5,777 nt of DNA, from the NCBI GenBank assembly GCA_015494505.1, contig WGBB01000140.1, positions 1 through 5,777 of the forward strand, written 5' to 3'. The stretch is from Nitratiruptor sp. (GTDB lineage Bacteria; Campylobacterota; Campylobacteria; Campylobacterales; Nitratiruptoraceae). A program made the translations under genes and the position numbers. The number at the start of each line of letters is the position of its first letter. The stretch's first letter is position 1. Positions 1-5,777 of the stretch are shown one piece after another. Under the pieces are notes generated by a model. The model saw only the letters and a list, made by a program, of their open reading frames with translations. It was not told the DNA's origin and did no database searches.

Positions 1-34
1 ATTATAGTCCTTTTGAGTTTAAAGAAAAATTATA
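1..34 (-). promoter_or_regulatory. Promoter and ribosome binding site for a minus-strand gene starting at the left edge
   Basis: On the minus strand a perfect TATAAT occupies 34 to 29, preceded by a T-rich stretch as is common for sigma-70 promoters in Campylobacterota. It predicts a transcript start near 22. An SD-like AAAAGGA follows at 14 to 8. The remaining minus-strand bases are CTATAAT, so one more G beyond the window would make an ATG five bases after the SD, the same spacing seen for most genes here. A second TATAAT at 6 to 1 probably just overlaps the start codon. The gene itself lies outside the window, so this call is inference from local motifs. Confidence 0.4.
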
Positions 35-65
35 AGAAAAATAATTTAATCTAAGAGCTTAAGCA

Positions 66-82
66 TATTACAAAATGTAATA
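66..82. repeat. 7-bp perfect inverted repeat in the AT-rich gap
   Basis: TATTACA (66-72) and TGTAATA (76-82) are perfect reverse complements around an AAA spacer. The element lies just past the end of the gamma carbonic anhydrase gene and about 50 bp upstream of the predicted start of the next leftward transcript. It could be an operator for that gene or a weak terminator for the ppk operon. The stem has only one G-C pair and no T-run follows directly, so the terminator reading is weak. The TGTAATA half-site recalls, from memory, the half-sites bound by the TetR-type regulator CmeR of Campylobacter, but the half-sites are oriented the opposite way here. Confidence 0.45.
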
Positions 83-102
83 ATATTTATAAAATCGAAT
101 TA

Positions 103-636
103 TCATATAAACTCTATGTACTCATTTTTAAAGTTCACGTACCTTTTTGCGCTAGCATAGAGTTCGGCTACCTCTTCGTCGCTGAGCTGGCGTACTACTT
201 TTGCAGGAGAGCCGAGGATGAGGCTGCGTGGAGGAAACTTTTTGCCGCCGGTGACCAGTGCTCCCGCACCCACGATGGACTCTTTGCCAATGACCGCTCC
301 ATCGAGGATCGTGGCGTTCATGCCTATGAGGCATGCATCTTCGATGGTGCAGCCATGCAGCATTACTCGGTGTCCTATGGTGACGTCATTGCCGATGATA
401 GTGGGATGGCCGTCGCTCATGTCGGGCTTTTTGTAGTGGGTGACGTGAATCATCGAGAGGTCTTGGATATTCGTACGCTCACCTATTTTAATGTAATGGA
501 CGTCACCGCGTACCACACAGCCAAACCAGATGGAGGAGTCTTTGCCGATTTCCACGTTGCCGATTACCGTGGCGTCGGGAGCTATCCAGACGCCTTCGCC
601 ACGTTTTGGGAACCACTCTTTGTAGCGTAGCAGCAT
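103..636 (-). CDS. Gamma-class carbonic anhydrase family protein (YrdA/CamH-like left-handed beta-helix)
   Basis: A 177-residue protein, full length for the short gamma-carbonic anhydrase family. Hexapeptide repeats (V-I-G-N-V-E-I-G-K type) run from about residue 19 to 145 and predict a left-handed beta-helix trimer with metal sites between subunits. The three metal-binding histidines are visible: His64 in MIHVTH, and His89 and His94 in IGHRVMLHGC. Arg43 and Asp45 (VVRGDV) and Gln58-Asp59 (NIQD) match active-site residues of the archaeal enzyme Cam. The acidic loop carrying Cam's proton-shuttle glutamate is missing, as in CamH and YrdA relatives, so CO2 hydration is likely but not certain; some relatives show no activity in vitro. 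The protein is probably cytoplasmic, with no signal peptide. Its start shares the A of the ppk stop (TGATG), and GGAG lies five bases upstream, so translation is probably coupled to ppk. Confidence 0.88.
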   Translation of the reverse strand: MLLRYKEWFPKRGEGVWIAPDATVIGNVEIGKDSSIWFGCVVRGDVHYIKIGERTNIQDLSMIHVTHYKKPDMSDGHPTIIGNDVTIGHRVMLHGCTIEDACLIGMNATILDGAVIGKESIVGAGALVTGGKKFPPRSLILGSPAKVVRQLSDEEVAELYASAKRYVNFKNEYIEFI

Positions 637-2729
637 CAGCTCTCCTTTAAAAGCCTACGCGCCAGACGTTTGGCTTTGTTGGTAGTGTTTTTGTGGTGGG
701 CGTTATAGAGGAGTTTGACGTACTCTTCCATCAGCTCTTGGGAGTTAATCTTAGGTTTGCCGGATTCTCTTTGGACTTTGATGTAGTTACCGTCTGGCTG
801 GAGTTCTCTGGCTTTGACGTTGTCTTTGAGCTGGATTTGGAGGATTTCATAGAGGCGTTCGGCGATTTCAGTGTCGAAAATCGGCGTCATAAGTTCGATG
901 CGGCGCTCGAGATTTCTAGGCATCCAGTCGGCACTGGCAATGAAGAGCTTGGGCTCGGAGTGTTTGAAATAGAAGATGCGCGCATGTTCGAGATACTTGC
1001 CCACGATGGAAATGACACGGATATTTTCGCTCACATCCGTAAGGCCGGGACGAAGACAACAGATACCGCGCACAATCAGATCGATCTTCGTACCGGCCAT
1101 GCTCGCTTTATAGAGAGCCTCTATCACATCGGCATCCACGAGAGCGTTCATTTTGGCAATGATATGCCCCTCTTTGCCCTTTTTGCGCTCTTCATCGATG
1201 AGCTGTAGCAGTTTTGGTTTGATTTGAAAAGGGGACATGTAAAGGGTTTTGAGTTTGGTTTTTTTGCTAAAGCCCGTGAGGAAGTGGAAGAAGCGCGTGG
1301 CATCTTCGGTAATGTTCTTATCGGCCGTAAAGAGGCTTACGTCGGTATATATTTTTGCCGTTTGGGGGTTGTAATTGCCCGTGGCTACATGGACGTACTG
1401 GCGCAGACGGTCTCCGTCACGTTTGATGACCTGGGCGATTTTGGCGTGGACTTTGAATCCGGGGATCCCGAAAATCACATGCGCTCCGGCTTTTTCCAGC
1501 TCTTTGGCCCAGATGAGGTTATTCTCTTCATCAAACCTCGCTTTGAGCTCCACCATGGCAGTCACCTGCTTTCCGCTTTCGGCAGCATTGATGAGGGCTT
1601 TTACGATAGGAGAATTTCTTCCTACGCGATAGAGCGTCATCCGAATGGCCAAGACATCGGGATCGCGGCTGGCCTCTTTGATAAACTTAACGACGGGATC
1701 GAAACTCTCATAGGGGTGGTAGAGCATGATCTCTTCGTGATCGATAATACTAAAAATCGGCTCACCCGAATCGAGTGGCGGTAAAATCTTGGGCGTATAG
1801 GGCTCAAAGAGCAGATGCGCAAACTTTTTATTCGAAACAATCTCCCATAAGGCACCTAGATTAAGGGGGATGCGGTATTTGTAGATATCTCCCTCGTCCA
1901 CGTTGAGATGGTCGTTGAGAAAGGCGATGAGGTCCTCGTCGGCGTTTTCGCCGATTTCGAGCCGCACGATCTCTCCGCGACGGCGAAGCTTGAGCCCCTC
2001 TTCGAGTAGCTCCATAAAGTCGTCGGCCTCTTCCTCTTCGATCTCGATATCGGCATTGCGCGTGACGCGAAAAGGAGCGCTTGAGAGTATCTTGTAGCCG
2101 GGAAAGAGAGATTCGAGGTGAGCCTGGACGATGGTCTCGATGGGGATGTAGGTGTTGCCTGTTTGCACAAAACGCGGCAGCACGCGTGGGATGCGTACGA
2201 GGCCAAATTTGATATCGCCGGGATGAGAAGCATCTTCGAGTTTGAGCACGAGAGCGAAGCTAAGGTTATTAAGATGCGGGAAGGGGTGCGTGGCATCCAC
2301 GGCGATGGGCACAATGACGGGGTAGAGATTGGAGAAGAAGTATTCGTTTATCTCTTTTTTCGTTTTGGAATCGAGCTCTTTGTAGTTTTTGAGCTCCAGA
2401 CCCTCTTTGCGCAGTTTTGCGACGATTTCGTCGAAGGTGTTTTGGAGCGTTTGCTTTTCTTGGTGCAGATAGCTTCGAATCGCTTCGAGCTGCTCTAGGG
2501 GCGTCATCTTATCAGGCCCGGTGACCCGAATGCGGTATTTGAAGAGTTTTTTAAGGCCCGCGACGCGAATCATATAGAATTCATCGAGATTGGTTCCGTA
2601 TATTGCGATAAATTTGAGGCGCTCGAGCAAGGGGTTGGAGCTATCTTGCGCCTCTTCGAGCACGCGCGTGTTGAATTTGAGCCAGGATAGTTCGCGGTTG
2701 ATATAGAGTTTTGGGTCTTTAAGATGCAT
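636..2729 (-). CDS. ppk: Polyphosphate kinase 1
   Basis: A 697-residue protein, the usual PPK1 length. It reversibly transfers the gamma phosphate of ATP to inorganic polyphosphate and is membrane-associated in other bacteria. The N-terminal domain begins with the typical YINRELSWLKFN and carries NLDEFYMIRVAGL (47-59), whose Asn47 fits the conserved ATP-site Asn. In the catalytic half, Arg363 (AIRMTLYR) and Arg398 fit the Mg-binding arginines. His428 in GFKVHAKI matches the phosphorylated histidine (His435 in E. coli), and His582 in YLEHARI matches the second essential histidine (His592). The first HAK-containing segment is followed by VATGNYNP, another family signature. The frame is intact. 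AAGGGG five bases before the ATG supports this start. It is the first gene of a two-gene operon with the gamma carbonic anhydrase, and it diverges from the beta carbonic anhydrase across 68 bp. Confidence 0.97.
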   Translation of the reverse strand: MHLKDPKLYINRELSWLKFNTRVLEEAQDSSNPLLERLKFIAIYGTNLDEFYMIRVAGLKKLFKYRIRVTGPDKMTPLEQLEAIRSYLHQEKQTLQNTFDEIVAKLRKEGLELKNYKELDSKTKKEINEYFFSNLYPVIVPIAVDATHPFPHLNNLSFALVLKLEDASHPGDIKFGLVRIPRVLPRFVQTGNTYIPIETIVQAHLESLFPGYKILSSAPFRVTRNADIEIEEEEADDFMELLEEGLKLRRRGEIVRLEIGENADEDLIAFLNDHLNVDEGDIYKYRIPLNLGALWEIVSNKKFAHLLFEPYTPKILPPLDSGEPIFSIIDHEEIMLYHPYESFDPVVKFIKEASRDPDVLAIRMTLYRVGRNSPIVKALINAAESGKQVTAMVELKARFDEENNLIWAKELEKAGAHVIFGIPGFKVHAKIAQVIKRDGDRLRQYVHVATGNYNPQTAKIYTDVSLFTADKNITEDATRFFHFLTGFSKKTKLKTLYMSPFQIKPKLLQLIDEERKKGKEGHIIAKMNALVDADVIEALYKASMAGTKIDLIVRGICCLRPGLTDVSENIRVISIVGKYLEHARIFYFKHSEPKLFIASADWMPRNLERRIELMTPIFDTEIAERLYEILQIQLKDNVKARELQPDGNYIKVQRESGKPKINSQELMEEYVKLLYNAHHKNTTNKAKRLARRLLKES

Positions 2730-2797
2730 CGCCGCCCCTTAGTGGAATTAGGCAAATTTTATCAAAACTGCACTAAAATCTTCCAAAAGGAGTCGCT
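2730..2797. promoter_or_regulatory. Divergent promoter region between ppk and beta carbonic anhydrase
   Basis: This 68-bp gap must hold both leftward and rightward start signals unless transcripts come from further away. On the minus strand TAAAAT at 2761 to 2756 would start ppk transcription near 2749 with a leader of about 20 bases. On the plus strand TTTTAT (2757-2762) overlaps it and would give a leader of about 29 bases. TAAAAT at 2774-2779 is a better match but would place the start inside the SD. AAAAGGAG (2785-2792) is a strong SD five bases before the carbonic anhydrase ATG. No clear -35 boxes are visible. Confidence 0.4.
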
Positions 2798-3433
2798 ATG
2801 GATGTGCAAAAATTTGTGCGCAACTATCAAGAGTTTCGTCAAATCCATTTCAAGCAGTATGAAAAACTTTTCGAAGAGCTAGTACGCAAAGGCCAAAGAC
2901 CCAAGACTTTTTTCATTGGCTGCAGCGATTCGCGCGTAGTGCCCGATCTCATCACGGGGGCCAAACCGGGTGAGCTGTTTGTTTTTCGCAATGTGGGAAA
3001 CTTCGTGCCTCCTTTTAAGCCCGATAGCGATTTTCACGGTACTGCGGCGGCTATCGAATATGCCGTGAGCGTGCTAGAGGTGAGCGATATCATTATCTGC
3101 GGTCATAGCCATTGCGGTGCTTGTGCGAGCCTGTATAAAAGCGTGCCCGACTCTTTGGAGTTTATCCATATCGCCAAGTGGCTCGAAATCGGCAAACCGG
3201 CCAAAGATGCGGCGCTAGAAGAGGTAGGAGAAGAGGATAGGGAGTTGTTATTACGTACCACGGAAAAGGCTTCGGTGGTAGTGCAGCTCCAAAATCTGCT
3301 CACCTATCCCGGGGTCAAAAAGCGTGTGGAGGAGGGAAAGCTCTTTTTGCACGGATGGTACTATAAGATCGAAAGCGGCGAGATAGAGTATTTTGACGAA
3401 GAGGTAGGCGATTTCGTGCCTATAGCTTCTTGA
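2798..3433 (+). CDS. Beta-class carbonic anhydrase (CanB-like)
   Basis: A 211-residue cytoplasmic enzyme interconverting CO2 and bicarbonate, the length I recall for Campylobacter jejuni CanB. Zinc ligands are Cys42 (GCSDSRV), His103 and Cys106 (CGHSHCGA), and the catalytic dyad is Asp44-Arg46 in the same first motif. Other family signatures are GELFVFRNVGN (58-68), the GTAAAIEYAV segment (81-90) and HGWYYKIESGEI near the C-terminus (185-196). No signal peptide or membrane segment is seen. A strong SD (AAAAGGAG, five-base spacer) supports the start. It is transcribed away from ppk and towards uvrB, and its last 14 bases overlap the end of uvrB on the other strand. In an autotroph or capnophile it would supply bicarbonate or CO2 to carboxylases; that role is inferred. 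The family call is firm, the CanB name less so. Confidence 0.96.
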   Translation: MDVQKFVRNYQEFRQIHFKQYEKLFEELVRKGQRPKTFFIGCSDSRVVPDLITGAKPGELFVFRNVGNFVPPFKPDSDFHGTAAAIEYAVSVLEVSDIIICGHSHCGACASLYKSVPDSLEFIHIAKWLEIGKPAKDAALEEVGEEDRELLLRTTEKASVVVQLQNLLTYPGVKKRVEEGKLFLHGWYYKIESGEIEYFDEEVGDFVPIAS

Positions 3434-5450
3434 TCTTTTCGATCTCGTCGCGCAGCCTTGCCGCCTCTTCGAACTCTAAATTTTTCGCAGCCTCCATCAT
3501 TGCCTTTTTGAGCTCTTTGATGATCTTTTCCTTCTCTTTTGGCGGTAGTTTGTCGAGCTTCTTTTTGCGCTCATAGAGTTTGTCCAAGTCTTCGCTTTTG
3601 AGATTTTCATCCAGGCGGCGTTTGACGGTTTTTGGCACGATGCCGTGGGCTTTGTTGTAGGCTTCTTGTTTTTTGCGGCGCTCGATGGTGGTGTAGATGG
3701 CACGATACATGGAGCCGGTGATTTGGTCTTTGAGCCTCTCGAGGGTTTCAAGGTCGTCGAGTTTCATATGCTCTTCGATTTTGTCTGCAAACATAATGAC
3801 GCGTCCTTCGGCGTTGCGTGCTGCGCGCCCCATGGTTTGGATGAGGCTCGTTTCACTGCGCAAAAACCCCTCTTTGTCCGCATCCATGATGGCCACGAGG
3901 CTCACTTCGGGCAGATCGAGCCCTTCGCGCAGGAGGTTGATGCCTACGAGCACGTCGAAGTCTCCACGTCTCAGCCCCCTGATGATCTGGTTGCGCTCGA
4001 TCGCGTCTATCTCGGAGTGCATGTATTTGACTTTGATGCCAAGATCGGCGTAGTATTTGGTCAGATCCTCCGCCATCTTTTTGGTGAGCGTCGTCACCAG
4101 CACGCGGTGCCCTTTGGCGATCTCCTTTTTGATCTCATCATGCAGTATCGCTACCTGGTCGCGTGCGGGAGCCAGCTCTACCAGTGGATCGAGAAGCCCC
4201 GTGGGCCGGATGATCTGTTCGGCCACGACGCTGCTAAGTTCTAGCTCCAGCTCACCGGGTGTGGCGGAGACGAAGAGGTAGTGGGGCGCTTTGTTGATGA
4301 ACTCCTCGAATTTGAGGGGACGGTTATCCAGCGCACTGGGGAGGCGAAAGCCGTATTCGACCAGCACCTCTTTGCGGCTGCGATCCCCTGCATACATGCC
4401 GCGAAATTGCGGGAGGCTCACGTGCGATTCATCCACGATGACGAGGTAGGGCTTGCCTTTGGCTTCGAAGTAGTCGAGAAGCGAGTAGGGTGTCTCACCG
4501 GGTTTTTTGCCTGTGAGGTGACGCGAATAGTTTTCTATCCCTTTGCACGTCCCCGTGGTTTCAAGCATCTCTAAGTCAAACTCCGTGCGCTGTTTGAGGC
4601 GCTGGTACTCAAGGAGTTTGCCCTCACGCTCGAAAAACGCCAAGCGCTCGGCGAGTTCCGCCTCGATCGATTTGATCGCTTCAGCCAGACGATTTTGGCC
4701 CACAATAAATTGACTAGCGGAGTAGAGGGTGAAGCTTTGCAACTCTTGGAGGCGCTTATTCGTGAGAGGATCGAAGGTGTAGATGGCATCTATCTCGTCG
4801 CCGAAAAACTCCACCCGCACCGCCTCTTCTTCAAAATAAGCAGGATATATATCAACGATATCGCCGCTGACGCGAAAGTCCCCGCGGTCGAAAAACTTGT
4901 CGTTGCGGGTATAGCCCATTTCTAAAAGACGAAAGAGCAGATCCCTTTGGCCCACTTCGTCACCCACTTCGAAGCGGTAGACCATCTTGCGATATTCGTG
5001 TGGGTTTCCCAGACCGTAGTTGGCACTCACAGAGGCTACCACGATCACGTCGTCGTATTCGAGCAGACTCGCGGTGGCCGAGAGACGCAGGCGCTCCAGC
5101 TCGTCATTGATAGAGCTATCCTTTTCGATAAAGAGATCCTCTCTAGGCAGGTAGGCTTCCGGCTGATAGTAGTCGTAGTAGCTGATGAAATATTCGACAT
5201 GGTTTTTTGGGAAAAAGCCTTTAAATTCGCTATAGAGCTGGGCTGCCAGGGTTTTGTTGTGGGTCATGATCAGCGTGGGCAGCTGCAAATTTTCGATGAT
5301 TTTAGCCATCGTATAAGTTTTGCCGCTGCCCGTGACGCCCAGCAACGTCTGATAGCGATTGCCCTCTTTGATAGAGAGCGTGAGTTTTTCTATCGCTTGG
5401 GGTTGGTCCCCCGCAGGGGGGAAATCGGTTACCATTGTAAAACGTGCCAC
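3420..5450 (-). CDS. uvrB: Excinuclease ABC subunit B, UvrB
   Basis: A 676-residue, full-length damage-verifying helicase of nucleotide excision repair. It is loaded by UvrA, opens DNA around a lesion and recruits UvrC. Visible in order are the PAGDQPQAI motif (12-20), Walker A GVTGSGKT (38-45), the aromatic beta-hairpin YYDYYQPEAYLP (91-102) that clamps DNA, the Walker B-type DESH (340-343), motif V GINLLREGLDLPEVSLV (503-519), motif VI QTMGRAARN (538-546) with its arginine fingers, and the C-terminal UVR domain (about 641-676) that binds UvrA/UvrC. The start is GTG, not ATG: AGAGG lies five bases upstream of it, whereas the ATG at codon 6 is about 20 bases from that SD. No other repair gene is adjacent. 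No LexA-type operator is evident, and Campylobacterota generally lack LexA. The end overlaps the beta carbonic anhydrase tail to tail. Confidence 0.98.
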   Translation of the reverse strand: MARFTMVTDFPPAGDQPQAIEKLTLSIKEGNRYQTLLGVTGSGKTYTMAKIIENLQLPTLIMTHNKTLAAQLYSEFKGFFPKNHVEYFISYYDYYQPEAYLPREDLFIEKDSSINDELERLRLSATASLLEYDDVIVVASVSANYGLGNPHEYRKMVYRFEVGDEVGQRDLLFRLLEMGYTRNDKFFDRGDFRVSGDIVDIYPAYFEEEAVRVEFFGDEIDAIYTFDPLTNKRLQELQSFTLYSASQFIVGQNRLAEAIKSIEAELAERLAFFEREGKLLEYQRLKQRTEFDLEMLETTGTCKGIENYSRHLTGKKPGETPYSLLDYFEAKGKPYLVIVDESHVSLPQFRGMYAGDRSRKEVLVEYGFRLPSALDNRPLKFEEFINKAPHYLFVSATPGELELELSSVVAEQIIRPTGLLDPLVELAPARDQVAILHDEIKKEIAKGHRVLVTTLTKKMAEDLTKYYADLGIKVKYMHSEIDAIERNQIIRGLRRGDFDVLVGINLLREGLDLPEVSLVAIMDADKEGFLRSETSLIQTMGRAARNAEGRVIMFADKIEEHMKLDDLETLERLKDQITGSMYRAIYTTIERRKKQEAYNKAHGIVPKTVKRRLDENLKSEDLDKLYERKKKLDKLPPKEKEKIIKELKKAMMEAAKNLEFEEAARLRDEIEKIKKL
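5408..5420 (-). other. GC-rich hairpin near the start of the uvrB message
   Basis: In the uvrB transcript CCCCC (5420-5416) pairs with GGGGG (5412-5408) around a three-base TGC loop, about 31-43 bases after the GTG start. It falls in the codons for the conserved PPAG segment, so the protein sequence partly forces the composition. It might slow early elongation or initiation; that is inference. Confidence 0.4.
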
Positions 5451-5515
5451 ATTTACCTCTTTTTATATTTGTGGTAGAATTATACTAAAATTAAACAAAC
5501 CTTAAAAGAGGTGCA
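5451..5515. promoter_or_regulatory. Overlapping divergent promoters for uvrB and the coiled-coil gene
   Basis: On the minus strand a perfect TATAAT (5484 to 5479) predicts a uvrB transcript start near 5472 and a leader of about 22 bases. On the plus strand TGGTAGAAT (5472-5480), an extended -10 form, predicts a start near 5487 and a leader of about 29 bases. The two -10 boxes share bases 5479-5480, so polymerase could occupy only one at a time. No strong -35 boxes are seen at the expected spacings. The gap is AT-rich throughout. Confidence 0.55.
5455..5512. repeat. 9-bp inverted repeat formed by the two divergent ribosome binding sites
   Basis: ACCTCTTTT (5455-5463) and AAAAGAGGT (5504-5512) are perfect reverse complements separated by 40 bp. 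Each arm is the SD of one divergent gene: uvrB to the left and the coiled-coil gene to the right. The centre of symmetry lies inside the overlapping -10 region. Each predicted transcript contains only one arm, so a folded RNA is not expected. SD conservation alone may explain the match. Confidence 0.5.
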
Positions 5516-5743
5516 ATGCAGCATATCGATTTAATGGAAAAGCTCGAAGCAAAAATTGAAGAGCTTTTGCAAAACTATAATAATATGAAGAGCGAGTGTG
5601 AGCAACTACGCAGAGAAGTGGTTACCTGCAAAGCCCAAAACGAAGAGAAGGACCAAGAGATAGAACGCCTACGCCAAGAGCTGGCCGATAAAAATGCCCA
5701 GATAGACGCGATAATCAAAAAAATAGAAGCGATGATGAGCTAA
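5516..5743 (+). CDS. Small coiled-coil protein, ZapB-like, adjacent to a probable zapA
   Basis: A 75-residue acidic/basic protein that is almost entirely one predicted coiled coil. Alternating 4-3 spacing of core positions runs unbroken from Leu10 to Met73 (10, 14, 17, 21, 24, 28, 31, 35, 38, 42, 45, 49, 52, 56, 59, 63, 66, 70, 73). Most are Leu, Ile, Val or Met, with polar Asn42, Lys45 and Lys59. Both cysteines (Cys28 and Cys38) sit at core positions. There is no signal peptide or membrane segment. AAAAGAGG four bases before the ATG supports the start. The next gene begins one base after the stop and may encode ZapA. In gammaproteobacteria a small coiled-coil protein of family TIGR02449 precedes zapA, so a role in FtsZ-ring organisation is plausible. 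This rests on size, coiled coil and neighbour; sequence homology to ZapB is not shown. Confidence 0.7.
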   Translation: MQHIDLMEKLEAKIEELLQNYNNMKSECEQLRREVVTCKAQNEEKDQEIERLRQELADKNAQIDAIIKKIEAMMS

Positions 5744-5744
5744 G

Positions 5745-5777
5745 ATGCGAAAAGTCACCATCAAAATCGACGGCAAA
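5745..5777 (+). CDS. N-terminal fragment of a probable cell division protein ZapA
   Basis: Only 11 codons are present before the window ends, reading MRKVTIKIDGK. The ATG lies one base after the stop of the preceding coiled-coil gene (TAAGATG), and no strong SD precedes it, so translation is probably coupled. Alternating hydrophobic residues ending in a D-G-K turn fit the first beta strand of ZapA, which usually begins with a V-x-I-x-I-x-G pattern. ZapA binds and bundles FtsZ at midcell. The fragment is too short for a firm call; the neighbour supplies part of the argument. Confidence 0.45.
   Translation, partial: MRKVTIKIDGK

Noticed and set aside
57..64. 8-bp palindrome GCTTAAGC
   Set aside because: A perfect palindrome with no loop cannot form a useful hairpin, and it has no partner nearby; likely chance in AT-rich DNA.
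693..1784. Long plus-strand open frames (171 and 186 codons) opposite ppk
   Set aside because: They lie wholly antisense to a clear PPK1 gene, show no recognisable domain, and look like mirror images of its codon pattern.
3218..3408. Direct repeat GAAGAGGTAGG at 3218-3228 and 3398-3408
   Set aside because: Both copies encode Glu-Glu-Val-Gly in the same reading frame of the carbonic anhydrase; chance repetition of acidic codons is enough.
3645..4244. 199-codon plus-strand open frame opposite uvrB
   Set aside because: It is fully antisense to a conserved gene and its composition reflects the uvrB codons; no family resemblance.
5433..5435. ATG at uvrB codon 6 as the true start
   Set aside because: The SD AGAGG is ideally spaced for the upstream GTG and about 20 bases from this ATG.
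4947..5477. 176-codon plus-strand open frame running from inside uvrB into its promoter
   Set aside because: It is antisense to conserved uvrB motifs including Walker A, has no good SD, and shows no domain.
5451..5515. SOS (LexA) operator upstream of uvrB
   Set aside because: No CTGT-N8-ACAG or similar element is visible, and Campylobacterota generally lack LexA.

Overview
The window looks like a piece of a Campylobacterota (Epsilonproteobacteria) chromosome. The beta-carbonic anhydrase resembles Campylobacter CanB in length and sequence style, the promoters have TATAAT-like -10 boxes without recognisable -35 boxes, and compact coding regions of moderate GC are separated by very AT-rich gaps. 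The coding GC seems too high for Campylobacter or Helicobacter, so a Sulfurovum/Nitratiruptor/Nitratifractor-like lithoautotroph is a reasonable guess. Genus is inference only.

Layout. Positions 1-102 are an AT-rich gap. It holds an inverted repeat and a promoter plus Shine-Dalgarno (SD) site that point left to a gene starting at or beyond the window edge. Positions 103-2729 (minus strand) are a two-gene operon, ppk (polyphosphate kinase 1) followed by a gamma-class carbonic anhydrase-like protein, joined by a TGATG stop/start overlap. A 68-bp gap separates ppk from a divergent beta-carbonic anhydrase (2798-3433, plus strand). That gene converges on uvrB (3420-5450, minus strand) and their coding ends overlap by 14 bp. 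A 65-bp gap with overlapping divergent promoters separates uvrB from a 75-residue coiled-coil protein (5516-5743, plus strand). One base later comes the start of a further gene whose first 11 residues fit a ZapA N-terminus. No gap exceeds 102 bp.

Function. Two unrelated carbonic anhydrase folds flank ppk, which suggests a link between CO2/bicarbonate handling and phosphate or energy storage; this is inferred from position only. UvrB is a standard excision-repair protein. The last two genes look like a ZapB-like/ZapA-like cell-division pair.

These are mostly ordinary housekeeping genes. I see no mobile element, CRISPR array, RNA gene or clearly new system. The points worth a second look are small: the left-edge inverted repeat, the mirrored SD sites around the uvrB divergent promoter, a GC hairpin early in uvrB, and two core cysteines in the small coiled-coil protein.
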